A DNA stretch of 64,000 bases from the NCBI RefSeq assembly GCF_914271485.1, contig NZ_CAJZAG010000003.1, positions 620,001 through 684,000 on the forward strand. The letters are read 5' to 3'. Under the pieces are notes generated by a model. That model was not told the origin of the DNA and searched no databases. It saw only the letters and a program-made list of their open reading frames with translations. Below, one piece after another: positions 1-8,228 of the stretch (within the stretch, counting starts at the first letter, position 1; each line of letters opens with the position of its first letter). Made by a program: the position numbers and the translations under genes. The stretch is from Cupriavidus pampae. GTDB lineage: Bacteria > Pseudomonadota > Gammaproteobacteria > Burkholderiales > Burkholderiaceae.

Positions 1-456
1 CGTCACCGTGAACGCGCCGAACGCGCCCTGCACGCAGACCAGCACCAGCACGCCGGTGGCATACCACGGCGACTGCCGCAGTTCCTTGCGCTTGACCCAC
101 GCCAGCACCATCAGCGCGATGATCAGCACGCCAACTCCCATGGCGAAATAACGATGGATCATCTCGATCCACGCCTTCACATGCGTGACCGGTCCGCTCG
201 GCAGCGCGGTCTGCGCCGCGGCGATCGGTTCCATGGCCGCGTGCGGGTTCGAATGGCCGTAGCAGCCGGGCCAGTCGGGACAGCCAAGACCGGAGTCGGT
301 CAGGCGCGTGAAGCTGCCAAACATGATCAGGTCCAGCGTCAGGAACGCCGTGATCCAGACCAGCTTGCGATATTTATCGCGGCTGCCGCGCACGAACACG
401 TACGAGAGCGGCAACAGCGCGATAAGAATGCCGATGATGGCGAGTTGAAGCAGCAT
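1..456 (-). CDS. ctaA: Heme A synthase CtaA/COX15, N-terminal part (cut by window start)
   Basis: CtaA oxidises the C8 methyl of heme O to give heme A for the aa3 oxidase, in the cytoplasmic membrane. The 152 codons visible encode an N-terminal membrane segment (about residues 3-20), a second one containing LTLDLIMFGSFTRL, and the family hallmark GLGCPDWPGC, the extracytoplasmic Cys pair. The later IEMIHRYFAMGVG carries a conserved heme-ligand-region His, and another hydrophobic segment follows near the edge. The ATG at 456 lies 6 bp after the stop of the SCO-like gene, so SURF1, the SCO-like gene and ctaA read as one transcript. The 3' end lies beyond base 1. Family assignment is secure. Confidence 0.93.
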   Translation of the reverse strand, partial: MLLQLAIIGILIALLPLSYVFVRGSRDKYRKLVWITAFLTLDLIMFGSFTRLTDSGLGCPDWPGCYGHSNPHAAMEPIAAAQTALPSGPVTHVKAWIEMIHRYFAMGVGVLIIALMVLAWVKRKELRQSPWYATGVLVLVCVQGAFGAFTVT

Positions 457-462
457 GCCTGG

Positions 463-1158
463 TCAGCCGATACGCGAATACTTGAGAAGCTTCTTGAGGT
501 CGCCGTTGATCTTGGCCGGATCGGGATCCTTAGGGAAGCGCATCATCAGATTGCCGAGCGGATCGACGAGGAAGATCGTGTCCTCGGCGCGCGCGCCAGC
601 GTCCGCCGGCAGCCATTGCCGCACCGCGGCCGCATCCATGCGCAGAAAACGCACGCCCGCATAGGGTTCGTTGTAGGCGGCGCTGAGCCGTTCGTCCACC
701 GCGCCCTTGTCCTGGATCAGCCAGACCGGCACGATGCGCTCGCGGTCCTGTCCCTGACCCGCGCGAATCTGACGAATCATGAACAGCTTCTTCGCGCAGG
801 CCTCGTCGCACGCCGCCGGGTCCGTCGTGACCAGCAGCCACTTGCCACGCATCGACGCGAGCGGTACCGATTCGTCGCGCTCGTTGGCAATCTGCACGGC
901 CGGCATCGGGCGCTGCGGATCGATCAACGTGCCGTAGTTGGTGGAGCCGCCGGTGGGCTTGACCACGTAGTACATCAGGTACGACGCGATGACAGGCGAC
1001 GCGCAGACGAGCAGCAGTACGAGCATCTGCAGGCGGCCGCGGCGCGTGCGCGCGTCAATACGGTCACCAACGGGTGCATCGGTATGCGGAGCACCAGGCG
1101 TGCGAGGGGTCTTGGCCGAAGGATCTTGCGGAGGCATGGATTGGATCTGTACGGTCAT
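463..1158 (-). CDS. SCO-like membrane-anchored thioredoxin-fold protein of the cytochrome oxidase cluster
   Basis: 231-aa protein with a Pro/Ala-rich cytoplasmic N-terminus, one membrane anchor (LVLLLVCASPVIASYLMYYV) and a periplasmic thioredoxin-like domain. After the strand WLLVTTDPA comes CDEAC, a CxxxC pair at the place where SCO1/SenC proteins bind copper, and IFLVDPLGNLMMRF matches the SCO/thioredoxin core. The third SCO ligand, a distal His, is absent: no His follows the CxxxC. The start at 1158 is preceded by GAAGAG; the longer open frame upstream lacks such support and runs into the SURF1 gene. It sits between SURF1 and ctaA, so a role in Cu-A or heme-copper oxidase assembly is inferred. 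It may be a thiol reductase rather than a copper donor. Confidence 0.8.
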   Translation of the reverse strand: MTVQIQSMPPQDPSAKTPRTPGAPHTDAPVGDRIDARTRRGRLQMLVLLLVCASPVIASYLMYYVVKPTGGSTNYGTLIDPQRPMPAVQIANERDESVPLASMRGKWLLVTTDPAACDEACAKKLFMIRQIRAGQGQDRERIVPVWLIQDKGAVDERLSAAYNEPYAGVRFLRMDAAAVRQWLPADAGARAEDTIFLVDPLGNLMMRFPKDPDPAKINGDLKKLLKYSRIG

Positions 1159-1172
1159 CTCTTCTTTCGTTA

Positions 1173-1913
1173 TCAGGCGGCCTGCGCCCCCTGCTCCTGG
1201 CGCGCGCGTCGCACGCCGAGCACGATCAGCAGCGCCAGCATCAGCGCCGCGATACCAAACCACTGGAACGCGTAGCCATAGTGGCGATCCGCGCCAAAGC
1301 CCGCGGGCGTCCAGTCGCGCGCGAGGCCATCGCGCGTGTCCGTAGTCTGTTCAATCACCAGCGGCAGCAGCGGCATGCCCAGCTCGCGCGCATACGCCTG
1401 CAGCTCGAGGTTCTGGCGGATCTGCCGGCCCGCCTCGGCATCGGCCGAAGCGCCCAGCCCATAGACGCGCGGCACCGTGTCGAGCGCGGTGCCATTCAGC
1501 GTGACGTCCCCGGCCGGCGTGTCGAACGGCGCGAGGCGCGTGCGGTCCTGCGCGTCGCGCGGCAACCATCCACGCAGCACGAGCACGTTGGCGCCACTGT
1601 CGAGCCGCAATGGCGTCACGACGAGAAAGCCCGCGCGACCATCGGTACCATGCGGCCGATTGTCGAGCAGCACCGTGTGCGCGCGATCGAAGCGGCCGCG
1701 TGCACGCACGGTTCGATCGCTCAATCCACCGCCCGGAATATCGCCGGCATTGAGGTCCACCGGCTCCTGCGCCGCGAGCGTGGCGAGCCGTTGCGCGCGC
1801 GCGGTCTTCTCGTGCCCGCGCTGCAACTGCCAGTCGCCGAGCACGCACGTGATCACCATCACGGCAATGGCCGCGATGGTCGGCACGGTACCCGGCGAAC
1901 GCCACAGCTTCAT
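1173..1913 (-). CDS. SURF1 family cytochrome oxidase assembly protein
   Basis: 246-aa protein with the SURF1 plan: an N-terminal membrane segment (TIAAIAVMVITCVLG), a periplasmic domain, and a C-terminal membrane segment (FQWFGIAALMLALLIVLGV). Family motifs visible are GDWQLQRGHEK just after the first segment, VLVLRGWLPR in the middle and HYGYAFQWFG before the last helix. SURF1 (Shy1) helps insert heme a/a3 into oxidase subunit I. The start at 1913 (MKLWRSPG) places the first helix correctly; an upstream in-frame ATG adds a non-conserved 16-residue tail. It is divergent from the DUF2909 gene and first in the SURF1/SCO-like/ctaA unit. Confidence 0.9.
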   Translation of the reverse strand: MKLWRSPGTVPTIAAIAVMVITCVLGDWQLQRGHEKTARAQRLATLAAQEPVDLNAGDIPGGGLSDRTVRARGRFDRAHTVLLDNRPHGTDGRAGFLVVTPLRLDSGANVLVLRGWLPRDAQDRTRLAPFDTPAGDVTLNGTALDTVPRVYGLGASADAEAGRQIRQNLELQAYARELGMPLLPLVIEQTTDTRDGLARDWTPAGFGADRHYGYAFQWFGIAALMLALLIVLGVRRARQEQGAQAA

Positions 1914-1997
1914 GCGTGGACCTCCACTGCATCGACGGCATGAGTGCCATAATGCACGCACATGCCCGCATACCGATAAGGACGTCCCCGCCCCGTC

Positions 1998-2207
1998 ATG
2001 CGTTTCATCATTGCCCTAGCCTTTATCCTGATCATCGGCAGCCTGGCCTCGGCGCTGTTCTTCATGATGCGCGACCGTGGCCGCACGCCCAACATGATGC
2101 GATCGCTGATGCTTCGCGTCGGCTTTTCCGTGGCGCTGTTCCTGTTCATCCTGTTCTCGCACTGGATGGGTTGGATCCACAGCACCGGAATTCAGATGAA
2201 TCCCTGA
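1998..2207 (+). CDS. Twin transmembrane protein, DUF2909 family
   Basis: 69-aa protein made almost only of two membrane helices (residues about 3-23 and 41-60) joined by the basic loop MRDRGRTPNMMRS. This is the DUF2909 'twin transmembrane' layout, a small protein that recurs inside cox/cta clusters of beta-proteobacteria. Biochemical function is unknown; location next to coxC and SURF1 suggests a role in oxidase assembly or stability. It is the only plus-strand gene in the cluster and is convergent with coxC. The ATG at 1998 gives a clean membrane start. Confidence 0.8.
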   Translation: MRFIIALAFILIIGSLASALFFMMRDRGRTPNMMRSLMLRVGFSVALFLFILFSHWMGWIHSTGIQMNP

Positions 2208-2246
2208 AAAGACAAAGCGCCGCAGGGGTAGTTCCGCCCGCGGCGC
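2206..2246 (-). terminator. Intrinsic terminator downstream of coxC
   Basis: The arms GCGCCGC and GCGGCGC form a 7-bp GC stem. Read on the minus strand it is followed by TTTGTCTTTTC. It lies directly after the coxC stop (2298), so it most likely ends the coxBA operon; it also overlaps the end of the DUF2909 gene from the other side. Confidence 0.6.
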
Positions 2247-2297
2247 CTCTCGTCCTGCGTTCTGTCATCCCGACCGCAAGGATACTCCCCTCCGGGA

Positions 2298-3158
2298 TCA
2301 GAGCCAGTAGACCACCACGTAGAGACCAAGCCAGACCACGTCAACGAAGTGCCAGTACCAGGCGGCGCCTTCGAACGCGAAATGGTGATCGGGCGTGAAA
2401 TGGCCCTTCAGCACGCGGCCGAGGATCACGGCCAGCATGATCGCGCCCATCGTCACGTGAAAACCGTGGAAGCCCGTCAGCAGGAAGAACGTGGAGCCGA
2501 ACACGCCCGACGTGAGCTTGAGGTTCAGCTCGTGGTACGCGTGGTAGTACTCGTAGCCCTGCAGGCACATGAAGATCGCGCCCAGCAGAATCGTCAGCGA
2601 GAGGCCCTGGATCACCTGGCTGCGCTTGCCGGCCAGCAGCGCGTGGTGCGCCCACGTCAGCGTAACGCCCGACGTCAGCAGCAGCGCCGTGTTGATGGTC
2701 GGGATCGGCCACGGGCCCATGGTCTGGAACTTCTCGACCACGCCCGCGGGACCGGTGTTCGGCCACACGGCCGCGAAGTCCGGCCAGATGATCTTGTTGT
2801 TGAGGTCGCCCAGCCACGGCATGGCGATCGAGCGTGCGTAGAACAACGCGCCGAAGAATGCCGCGAAGAACATCACCTCGGAGAAGATGAACCAGCCCAT
2901 CGACCAGCGGAACGACAGGTCGATGTTCTTGCCGTACTTGCCCCCCTCCGACTCGCCGATCGCGTCGGCAAACCATGCGCGCAGCACGAACAGGAACCAC
3001 ACCAGTCCCACACCGACCAGGTAAGGGCCCCACGGTTGTCCGTTGACCCATCCGGCGGCGCCGCCGCCCACCATCAGCAGCCCGAAGGCCGCCGTGATCG
3101 GATGGCTCGACGGGCCCGGTACGAAGTAGTACGGAGCGTTTGCGCGGTTCGCACTCAT
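2298..3158 (-). CDS. coxC: Cytochrome c oxidase subunit III
   Basis: 286-aa integral membrane subunit of the aa3-type oxidase, with seven hydrophobic segments as in long CoxC/CtaE proteins. Typical stretches are FRWSMGWFIFSEVMFFAAFF, LTWAHHALL, GYEYYHAY and GFHGFHVTMGA, with the C-terminal AAWYWHFVDVVWLGLYVVVYWL. Subunit III stabilises the proton-uptake path of subunit I. Start at 3158; GGAGATTAGAAG upstream provides a ribosome binding site. It is the last gene of the coxB-coxA-ctaG unit. Confidence 0.97.
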   Translation of the reverse strand: MSANRANAPYYFVPGPSSHPITAAFGLLMVGGGAAGWVNGQPWGPYLVGVGLVWFLFVLRAWFADAIGESEGGKYGKNIDLSFRWSMGWFIFSEVMFFAAFFGALFYARSIAMPWLGDLNNKIIWPDFAAVWPNTGPAGVVEKFQTMGPWPIPTINTALLLTSGVTLTWAHHALLAGKRSQVIQGLSLTILLGAIFMCLQGYEYYHAYHELNLKLTSGVFGSTFFLLTGFHGFHVTMGAIMLAVILGRVLKGHFTPDHHFAFEGAAWYWHFVDVVWLGLYVVVYWL

Positions 3159-3229
3159 TCTTCTAATCTCCAGCTCAGAGTCTCTGATTCAGTGGTTTTT
3201 ATTGTGCTGCTGTGTCTTGTGCTGCTGCC

Positions 3230-3472
3230 CTACCCTGTTGCCTGTCCCACCACGGTGCGCACGATCACGACGAGCACGCCGACAAAGATCGCCGCGGCGA
3301 TCAGTCCGGCGATGATGACGTGGACCGGATTGAGCTTCGCCATGTCGGACTCGTGCTCCGAGCCCTTGCGCAACCCAACGAACGACCACAGTACTGCGCG
3401 CATCGTTTGCAGGAACGAAGCCTTGCGATGAGTCGCTTGTTTCAGGTCGTCCATGCGTTCCTCAACTGCCAT
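3230..3472 (-). CDS. DUF2970 small membrane protein
   Basis: 80-aa protein (74 aa if the second Met, at 3454, is used) with a conserved soluble N-terminus (ASFLQTMRAVLWSFVGLRKG) and one C-terminal membrane helix (VIIAGLIAAAIFVGVLVVIVR). This matches DUF2970, a family found almost only between ctaG and coxC in beta-proteobacteria. Function is unknown; oxidase biogenesis is inferred from position. The first start overlaps the end of ctaG by 11 bp, the second lies 7 bp after it. Both are plausible. Confidence 0.8.
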   Translation of the reverse strand: MAVEERMDDLKQATHRKASFLQTMRAVLWSFVGLRKGSEHESDMAKLNPVHVIIAGLIAAAIFVGVLVVIVRTVVGQATG

Positions 3473-4043
3473 GTCCAGTCGCTTCGCCGGCCGGTGCCTG
3501 CGCGACCGGTGCCCCGACTTCGAAGAACGTGTACGACAGCGTGATGTTCTTCACGTCCTTCGGCAGCTTCGGATCGATCACGAACACCACCGGCATCTGC
3601 CGCGCTTCGTTCGCCTTGAGCGTCTGCTGCTTGAAGCAGAAGCATTCGACCTTCTTGAAGTACTCGGTCGCCTGCTTCGGCGCATAACTCGGAATCGCCT
3701 GGGCCGCGATATCGCGCGACTGCCCGTTGGCCACCTCGTACACGATCGTCGCCATCTCGCCCGGATGCACCTCCATGGTGTTCTTCACCGGACGGAACGC
3801 AAACGGCCCGCGCGCGTTGGAATCGAACTCCACGGTAATCGTGCGGCTCGTATCCACCTGCGTGTTCTTGAGGGAGCCGCCGTACAGTTCGCGCGTGGTC
3901 ACCACGTTGATGCCGGTGATCTCGCAGATCTTCTTGTACAGCGGCACCAGCGCGTAGCCAAAGCCGAACATCACGCCGACCACTACCAGCAACCGGCCGA
4001 GCATGCCGCGGTTGAAACGCCTCTCGTCTGCCTTGTCGCTCAT
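3462..4043 (-). CDS. ctaG: Cytochrome c oxidase assembly protein CtaG/Cox11
   Basis: 193-aa copper chaperone that supplies Cu-B of subunit I. It has a short cytoplasmic tail, one membrane helix (MLGRLLVVVGVMFGFGYALVPLY) and a periplasmic immunoglobulin-like domain. The copper-binding CFCF motif is present (VECFCFKQQTL), as is the conserved VPLYKKICEITG right after the helix. Length and layout are normal for the family. It follows the 44-aa assembly gene by 22 bp and overlaps the DUF2970 start, consistent with a single transcript. Confidence 0.96.
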   Translation of the reverse strand: MSDKADERRFNRGMLGRLLVVVGVMFGFGYALVPLYKKICEITGINVVTTRELYGGSLKNTQVDTSRTITVEFDSNARGPFAFRPVKNTMEVHPGEMATIVYEVANGQSRDIAAQAIPSYAPKQATEYFKKVECFCFKQQTLKANEARQMPVVFVIDPKLPKDVKNITLSYTFFEVGAPVAQAPAGEATGHGS

Positions 4044-4065
4044 CTACCGCTCCTGCACGAACCGG

Positions 4066-4200
4066 TCAGCCGCCAAGAAACTTCATCTTGGCGAAGAAGC
4101 CCAGAAAGAACATCAGCACCACCGACAGCAGGATCCATCCTAGCCGTCGGTTGGCGGCCCGCTGGGCCGCCTTGCGATCGTCCGGCTGCGTGGTCATCAT
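4066..4200 (-). CDS. Cytochrome oxidase small assembly protein, 44 aa
   Basis: A 44-residue protein (MMTTQPDDRK...) with a charged N-terminus and a single helix (LGWILLSVVLMFFLGFFAKM). It overlaps the coxA stop by an ATGA junction, a sign of translational coupling; a second Met at 4197 is an alternative start. Beta-proteobacterial cox clusters carry a short one-helix protein at exactly this place, annotated as 'cytochrome oxidase small assembly protein'. Its mechanism is not known. It is easy to miss because a long overlapping frame from coxA covers it. Confidence 0.75.
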   Translation of the reverse strand: MMTTQPDDRKAAQRAANRRLGWILLSVVLMFFLGFFAKMKFLGG

Positions 4201-5828
4201 TTGACCAGCGGCGGTTCTTCGAACGTATGGAACGGCGCCGGCGACGGCACGGTCCACTCGAGACCCTCGGCGCCTTCCCACGGCTTGTCGGCCGCCTTCT
4301 CTCCGCCGCGATAAGACGGCAGCACCACGAAGAAGAAGAAGTACACCTGCATCAGGCCAAAGCCGAGCGCGCCGATCGATGCCACCGCGTTGAAGTCCGC
4401 GAACTGGGTCGGATAGTCGGCATAGCGACGCGGCATGCCGGCCAGACCCAGGAAGTGCATCGGGAAGAAGGTCACGTTGAAGAAGATCAGCGAGCCCCAG
4501 AAGTGGATCTGGCCGCGCGTCTCGTTGTACATGAAGCCGCTCCACTTCGGACCCCAGTAGTAGAAGCCCGAGAACAGCGCGAACAGCGAGCCCGCCACCA
4601 GCACGTAGTGGAAGTGCGCAACGATGAAGTACGTGTCCTGCAGCTGGATGTCGATCGGTGCGACGGCCGGCATCAGGCCGGTGAAGCCGCCGATCGTGAA
4701 CACGAAGATAAAGCCGATCGCGAACAGCATCGGCGTCTCGAACGTCATCGAGCCGCGCCACATCGTGGCGATCCAGTTGAAGATCTTCACGGCGGTCGGC
4801 ACCGCGATCAGCATCGTCGCGTACATGAAGAACAGCTGGCCGGTCACCGGCATGCCGGTCGTGAACATGTGGTGGGCCCACACGATGAACGACAGGATCG
4901 CGATCGACGCGGTGGCGTAGACCATCGAGCTGTAGCCGAACAGACGCTTGCGCGCGAACGCCGGCACCACCTGCGAGACGATCCCGAACGCGGGCAGGAT
5001 CATGATGTACACCTCGGGGTGACCGAAGAACCAGAAGATATGCTGGTACATCACCGGATCACCACCGCCCGCGGCGGAGAAGAAGCTCGTGCCGAAATGG
5101 CGATCGGTTAGCACCATCGTGATCGCGCCAGCCAGCACGGGCATCACCGCGATCAGCAGGTACGCGGTAATCAGCCACGTCCAGCAGAACATCGGCATCT
5201 TCATCAGCGTCATGCCCGGCGCGCGCATGTTGAGGATGGTCACGATGATGTTGATCGAGCCCATGATCGACGACGCGCCCATGATGTGCATGGCGAAGAT
5301 CGCCATGTCCATGCCCGGACCCATCTGCACCGACAGCGGCGCGTACAGCGTCCAGCCCGCGGCGGTGGCGCCGCCCGGTGCGAAGAACGAGCCGGCCAGC
5401 AGCAGCGCGGCCGGCGGCATCAGCCAGAAGCTGAAGTTGTTCATGCGCGCGAACGCCATGTCCGACGCGCCGATCTGCAGCGGAATCATCCAGTTCGCAA
5501 AGCCGACGAACGCCGGCATGATCGCGCCGAACACCATGATCAGGCCGTGCATCGTGGTGAACTGGTTGAACAGTTCGGGGCGGAAGAACTGCAGGCCCGG
5601 CTCGAACAGCTCGAGTCGGATGAACAGGGCCAGCAGGCCGCCCGACAGCAGCATGGTGAACGAGAACAGCAGGTACAGCGTACCGATGTCCTTGTGATTG
5701 GTGGCGAACAGCCAGCGGCGCCAGCCATGCGGATGATCGTGGGCATGATCGTCGTGGCCATGACCATGGTCGTGGTCATGAGCATGGTCGTGCGGATGAC
5801 CCAGCGTCTCCGGGGTTGCGGTACTCAT
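4197..5828 (-). CDS. coxA: Cytochrome c oxidase subunit I (aa3 type), His-rich N-terminus
   Basis: 543-aa catalytic subunit holding heme a and the heme a3/Cu-B centre; 12 membrane helices. Signature pieces: FFGHPEVYIMILP (Cu-B His and the cross-linked Tyr), WAHHMFTTG (two Cu-B His) and AHFHYVLV (heme His pair). The start at 5828 follows a GGAGTCATCGCG leader. Unusual is residues 11-34, where His alternates with Asp, Gly, Ala or Pro and gives 12 His in 24 residues, just before the conserved GWRRWLFATNHKDIG. This may be a metal-binding tail (inference). Start choice matters: an upstream in-frame ATG inside the coxB tail region would add 45 unrelated residues. Confidence 0.97.
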   Translation of the reverse strand: MSTATPETLGHPHDHAHDHDHGHGHDDHAHDHPHGWRRWLFATNHKDIGTLYLLFSFTMLLSGGLLALFIRLELFEPGLQFFRPELFNQFTTMHGLIMVFGAIMPAFVGFANWMIPLQIGASDMAFARMNNFSFWLMPPAALLLAGSFFAPGGATAAGWTLYAPLSVQMGPGMDMAIFAMHIMGASSIMGSINIIVTILNMRAPGMTLMKMPMFCWTWLITAYLLIAVMPVLAGAITMVLTDRHFGTSFFSAAGGGDPVMYQHIFWFFGHPEVYIMILPAFGIVSQVVPAFARKRLFGYSSMVYATASIAILSFIVWAHHMFTTGMPVTGQLFFMYATMLIAVPTAVKIFNWIATMWRGSMTFETPMLFAIGFIFVFTIGGFTGLMPAVAPIDIQLQDTYFIVAHFHYVLVAGSLFALFSGFYYWGPKWSGFMYNETRGQIHFWGSLIFFNVTFFPMHFLGLAGMPRRYADYPTQFADFNAVASIGALGFGLMQVYFFFFVVLPSYRGGEKAADKPWEGAEGLEWTVPSPAPFHTFEEPPLVK

Positions 5829-5868
5829 CGCGATGACTCCTGAATTCCTGAATGCGGACGTGCGCGGG

Positions 5869-7155
5869 TCAGCCGGCGACGCGGTTGCCCGCGACGCTGG
5901 CCTGCTTGTCTTGTGCGCCGGCGTTGTTTGCCGGTGCCGGTGCCTGCGCCTTGGGCGCGGCATCGCCAGCGGCGGCCTGGGCTGCGCCCCCGCCTTCCGG
6001 GAACTTGCCCGCGCGCGCGTTCACAAAGTCGGCCGGCTGGATGACTTCACCGGTCTTGTTGCTCCAGCTGTTGCGCGTGAACGTCATCACCGCGGCCAGC
6101 TCGGTATCCGAGAGCTGCTTCCACGACGGCATGCCGCCCTTGCCTTCCAGCAGGATGTGCATCTGGCCAGCCTTCGGTCCGTTGACGACCTTGGAGGCAT
6201 CGAGGGCCGGGAATGCGCCGCCGCCCTTGCCGTTCGGCTGGTGGCAGACCGCGCAGTTCGACACGTAGACCTTCTCGCCGCGCACCTTCATTTCGTCGAG
6301 CGTCCAGGTCTTGTTGGGATCATCGGCCGCGGCGGCCAGCGCCTTCTTCTTCTCGTCGACCCACTTGGTGTAGTCGGCGTCGGACACCACGCGCACCACG
6401 ATCGGCATGAACGCGTGCTCCTTGCCGCAGAGCTCGGCGCACTGCCCGCGATACACGCCGGTCTTCTCGGCGCGGAACCACGTGTCGCGCACGAAGCCCG
6501 GAATCGCATCCTGCTTCACGCCGAACGCGGGAATCATCCACGCGTGGATCACGTCGTTGGCGGTGGTGACGATGCGGATCTTCTTGTTGACGGGCACCAC
6601 GAGCTCGTTGTCCACCTCCATCAGGTAGGTGTTCGACTTCGGCTGCTCGTTGTTGATCTGCTCGCGAGGCGTGGTCAGCGTGGACACGAACGAGATGCCC
6701 TCGCCCTGGCCCTTGAGGTAGTCGTACCCCCACTTCCACTGATAGCCGGTGGCCTTGATCGTGATGTCGGAGTTCGTCGTGTCCTTCATCGCGACCACCG
6801 TCTTGGTGGCGGGCAGCGCCATCGCGATCACGATCAGGAACGGCACGATGGTCCAGACGATCTCGACGGTGATGCTCTCGTGGAACGACGCCGATTTGGC
6901 GCCCTTGGACTTCCGGTGCTTGAAGATGGAATAGAACATCACGCCGAACACGACGATAAATATCGCCGTGCAGAGGATGAGCATCATCCAGTTCAGCCAA
7001 TGAATCTGTTCGGCGATCTTTGTAACGGGTTCGGTCAAGTTCAGCTGACGCACGGCGGGACCGCCGGGCATATCACTGACCGCGGAGGCCGCCTGGCTAG
7101 CGAGCAGGGACGCGCCGGCCAGACATGCTGCGGATGCCTTCTTCCACATTTTCAT
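5869..7155 (-). CDS. coxB: Cytochrome c oxidase subunit II with fused cytochrome c domain
   Basis: 428-aa subunit that takes electrons from cytochrome c. Order: signal peptide (1-25), two membrane helices (about 53-76 and 97-117), the Cu-A cupredoxin domain with H204, C239, C243, H247 and M250 (CAELCGKEHAFM), then a C-terminal cytochrome c domain with C301-A-V-C304-H305 and a likely axial Met in GGMPSWKQ. The fused heme c makes this a caa3-like CoxB, common in beta-proteobacteria. The last 50 residues are a low-complexity Ala/Pro tail. coxA follows 40 bp downstream. Confidence 0.97.
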   Translation of the reverse strand: MKMWKKASAACLAGASLLASQAASAVSDMPGGPAVRQLNLTEPVTKIAEQIHWLNWMMLILCTAIFIVVFGVMFYSIFKHRKSKGAKSASFHESITVEIVWTIVPFLIVIAMALPATKTVVAMKDTTNSDITIKATGYQWKWGYDYLKGQGEGISFVSTLTTPREQINNEQPKSNTYLMEVDNELVVPVNKKIRIVTTANDVIHAWMIPAFGVKQDAIPGFVRDTWFRAEKTGVYRGQCAELCGKEHAFMPIVVRVVSDADYTKWVDEKKKALAAAADDPNKTWTLDEMKVRGEKVYVSNCAVCHQPNGKGGGAFPALDASKVVNGPKAGQMHILLEGKGGMPSWKQLSDTELAAVMTFTRNSWSNKTGEVIQPADFVNARAGKFPEGGGAAQAAAGDAAPKAQAPAPANNAGAQDKQASVAGNRVAG

Positions 7156-7216
7156 TTGTTATCTACCTAATTTACAGATTCAAATCTGTCCCCGTTTCCA
7201 CCCGGCACCGCTCCCT

Positions 7217-7729
7217 TCAGAGGCGATGCAGGGCCGCAACGAGTTCCTGCGCGAACTTGCGACGTCGATGCGGGTCCAGATACGACCCCACCCGCACGAC
7301 ACGCTTGCCCGACCGCAAGACCACGAGCGCCCGGAACGATTCACCCAGTTCTACCCGCACCCAGCACGGGTTGAATTCATCCCACGTCATCCGGCTGGCG
7401 CTGGCTGTCTCCACGACCAGCATGCCGTCGGTCAAACTGACGCGTTCATAATCCGTCGCATGGCGCCCGTGCGCCAGCAGGGCAATCCCCAGCCCCAGCA
7501 ATTCGAGGCCGGCGAATGGCAGCACGAGCCAAGTCCCCTGCCATGCGAAAAACAGCGCGATGGCAGTCGAAAAACATACGATGGAGAAGTAGAACCAGCC
7601 GACCTGGCGAGGAGAAAGCGAGCAATTCCGCTTCATCAGCCAGTCGTTGCTCGGCAAAGGGGGGCGTCCGTCGAGATTTCCGCCGGAGTTACCAACTGCC
7701 GTCTGGAATGCGATACCCAAGTCTTGCAT
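7217..7729 (-). CDS. DUF2244 family membrane protein
   Basis: 170-aa protein with two adjacent membrane helices (FYFSIVCFSTAIALFFAW and LVLPFAGLELLGLGIALL) followed by a soluble beta-rich part (YERVSLTDGMLVVE, WVRVELGESFRALVVLRSG). The KRNCSLSPRQ start of the domain and the ending match DUF2244, a family linked to cox operons in alpha- and beta-proteobacteria. Function is unknown. It is the first gene of the cox unit, 61 bp before coxB. The first 32 residues are not conserved family sequence, so translation could begin at the internal Met (MKRNCSLS). Confidence 0.75.
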   Translation of the reverse strand: MQDLGIAFQTAVGNSGGNLDGRPPLPSNDWLMKRNCSLSPRQVGWFYFSIVCFSTAIALFFAWQGTWLVLPFAGLELLGLGIALLAHGRHATDYERVSLTDGMLVVETASASRMTWDEFNPCWVRVELGESFRALVVLRSGKRVVRVGSYLDPHRRRKFAQELVAALHRL

Positions 7730-8228
7730 CGCTAACCGCTCCGCATCGGATGCACGCCCGGGACGACAAACGCTCCATGGAAAGCACGTGCGCAGGTGAA
7801 TGCGGCCTTTGCGCGATGATGCCTACGCCTGCCGGTACCGGGGACCGTACGGATTCGTGCGGCCGGGGAACGGTACGGCCATACATTACTACCGTACAAG
7901 TTCCATACATCGTCCGGACATGGCGTTAACCTGATCCGAACATGGTACGGAGGCGTAGCGTGCTTAACCCCGAGGGGCGAGATAGTGCCAGGGGACCACT
8001 GCGACAAACTGGCGCATTATATGGCGCTTCGCATACTCAAACAAGGCCGGACTTGCCCGCCGGGCTTGCATCGGCCAAGTTTTTGTGCATGGTGCGGCGC
8101 GGCATGATAGTCAACGCAATGGTCGAATTCGTGTGCCGGCGCCGCAGTTGCGTCAGTGTTTTGCGTGGATATCCGGTGTGGATGTTTTGCGACAATCTGT
8201 CGCAGGCAGATCTGCCCGACGCAGGTCT
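7730..8228. other. 499-bp gene-free region upstream of the cox operon
   Basis: No convincing gene. Holds the presumed promoter of the DUF2244-coxBA operon. Five GTAC-centred motifs (CCGGTACCGG, CCGTACGG, ACGGTACGG, TACCGTAC, GGTACGG) cluster at 7832-7950. Near the far end are two dyads, TGCGACA-ATC-TGTCGCA at 8188-8204 and the perfect palindrome GGCAGATCTGCC at 8205-8216, just past the methyltransferase stop. I cannot assign a regulator. Confidence 0.5.

Noticed and set aside
8188..8216. Adjacent dyads as a terminator of the methyltransferase gene
   Set aside because: No T-run follows on the minus strand; kept only as a structured stretch.
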